A stretch of 13,152 bases of DNA from Candidatus Equihabitans merdae. Lineage in GTDB: Bacteria; Bacillota; Clostridia; Lachnospirales; Lachnospiraceae. A model generated the notes under the pieces. The model saw only the letters and a list, made by a program, of their open reading frames with translations. It did no database searches and had not been told where the DNA came from. A program made the translations under genes and the position numbers. The stretch spans positions 1-13,152 of the forward strand of contig JAGHUB010000149.1 of NCBI GenBank assembly GCA_018065025.1, written 5' to 3'. This document shows, piece after piece, positions 12,931 to 13,152 of the stretch. Positions within the stretch are counted from its first letter, which is position 1. Every line of letters begins with the position of its first letter.

Positions 12931-13152
12931 GCATGTTGCTTTATTTTTGTGCAATACCCTGGATGATTTAAGCTCTTTGCAGTCTGGATTAATATAGATT
13001 AATGCAATTTGCCATCATGAAAATCATGGTGACAAGAATAGAGGAGGATAACTTTTGTTTGTAAAAGCTGAAATCGGTATAAGGTAAGGCTTTTGTAAAA
13101 GATTGATATTTCAGGATTGATATTTCAGTCCGCTGTGTACAATCTGTGCACA
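12931..13152. other. Right-edge intergenic sequence without a supported gene
   Basis: The stretch is A/T-rich. It holds a pair of GATTAAT words 10 bases apart (12987-13003) and a good ribosome binding site GAGGAGG (13041-13047) 7 bases before a TTG at 13055. The frame from that TTG closes after ten codons at 13087. This may be a leader peptide or the broken start of a lost gene. Confidence 0.5.
13101..13128 (+). repeat. Perfect 14-bp tandem duplication
   Basis: GATTGATATTTCAG occurs twice back to back. It lies just after the aborted ten-codon frame and may be a slippage product or a pair of protein binding sites. Confidence 0.9.

Noticed and set aside
1..13152. CRISPR array, transposase or integrase
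   Set aside because: No regularly spaced short repeats and no recombinase motifs are present. The only repeats are protein-domain repeats, the tRNA-end duplication, the ACGC tract, the 14-bp tandem duplication and short words.

Overview
The window looks like a chromosomal segment of a Gram-positive Bacillota, most likely a gut-type Clostridia. The grounds are strong AGGAGG-type ribosome binding sites, intrinsic terminators after almost every gene, two very large secreted proteins ending in three cell wall binding type 2 (CWB2) repeats, and an AbiE-type toxin-antitoxin pair. No species can be named from the sequence. All recognised genes lie on the + strand.

Region 1 (1-1150) is housekeeping: the 3' end of an unrecognised gene with its terminator, then tadA (tRNA adenosine deaminase) from a promoter that leaves almost no leader, then tRNA-Ser(CGA) only 8 bases downstream, ending in a 22-bp hairpin. 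The tRNA 3' end is repeated 241 bp downstream in a hairpin-rich, non-coding stretch, which looks like a tRNA-associated integration scar. Region 2 (1226-2712) is an AbiEi/AbiEii pair behind a promoter that lies inside a long, spaced inverted repeat, a likely autoregulatory operator.

Region 3 (2713-3572) has no protein gene. It holds a promoter, a cobalamin (B12) riboswitch, a terminator suited to be its expression platform, a six-copy ACGC microsatellite and a second very strong terminator. Region 4 (3573-11788) carries two giant surface proteins of 1359 and 1345 residues. Both have signal peptides, share an uncharacterised domain (called A here) and end in nearly identical three-repeat CWB2 anchors. 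The first contains a large tandem duplication of a domain set. The second has a GLUG-type beta-helix and a transcobalamin-like C-terminal domain (DUF4430 family). That domain downstream of a B12 riboswitch suggests a wall-anchored corrinoid-related surface system, although two terminators stand between the riboswitch and the first surface gene.

Region 5 (11830-12930) is a second toxin-antitoxin-like pair: a nucleotidyltransferase with an N-terminal helix-turn-helix and a HEPN protein, overlapping by 16 bases, with a palindrome in the promoter spacer. The surface locus is therefore bracketed by two nucleotidyltransferase-based modules. In AbiE the nucleotidyltransferase is the toxin; in HEPN/MNT pairs it is the antitoxin. 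The last 220 bases hold no gene I can support.
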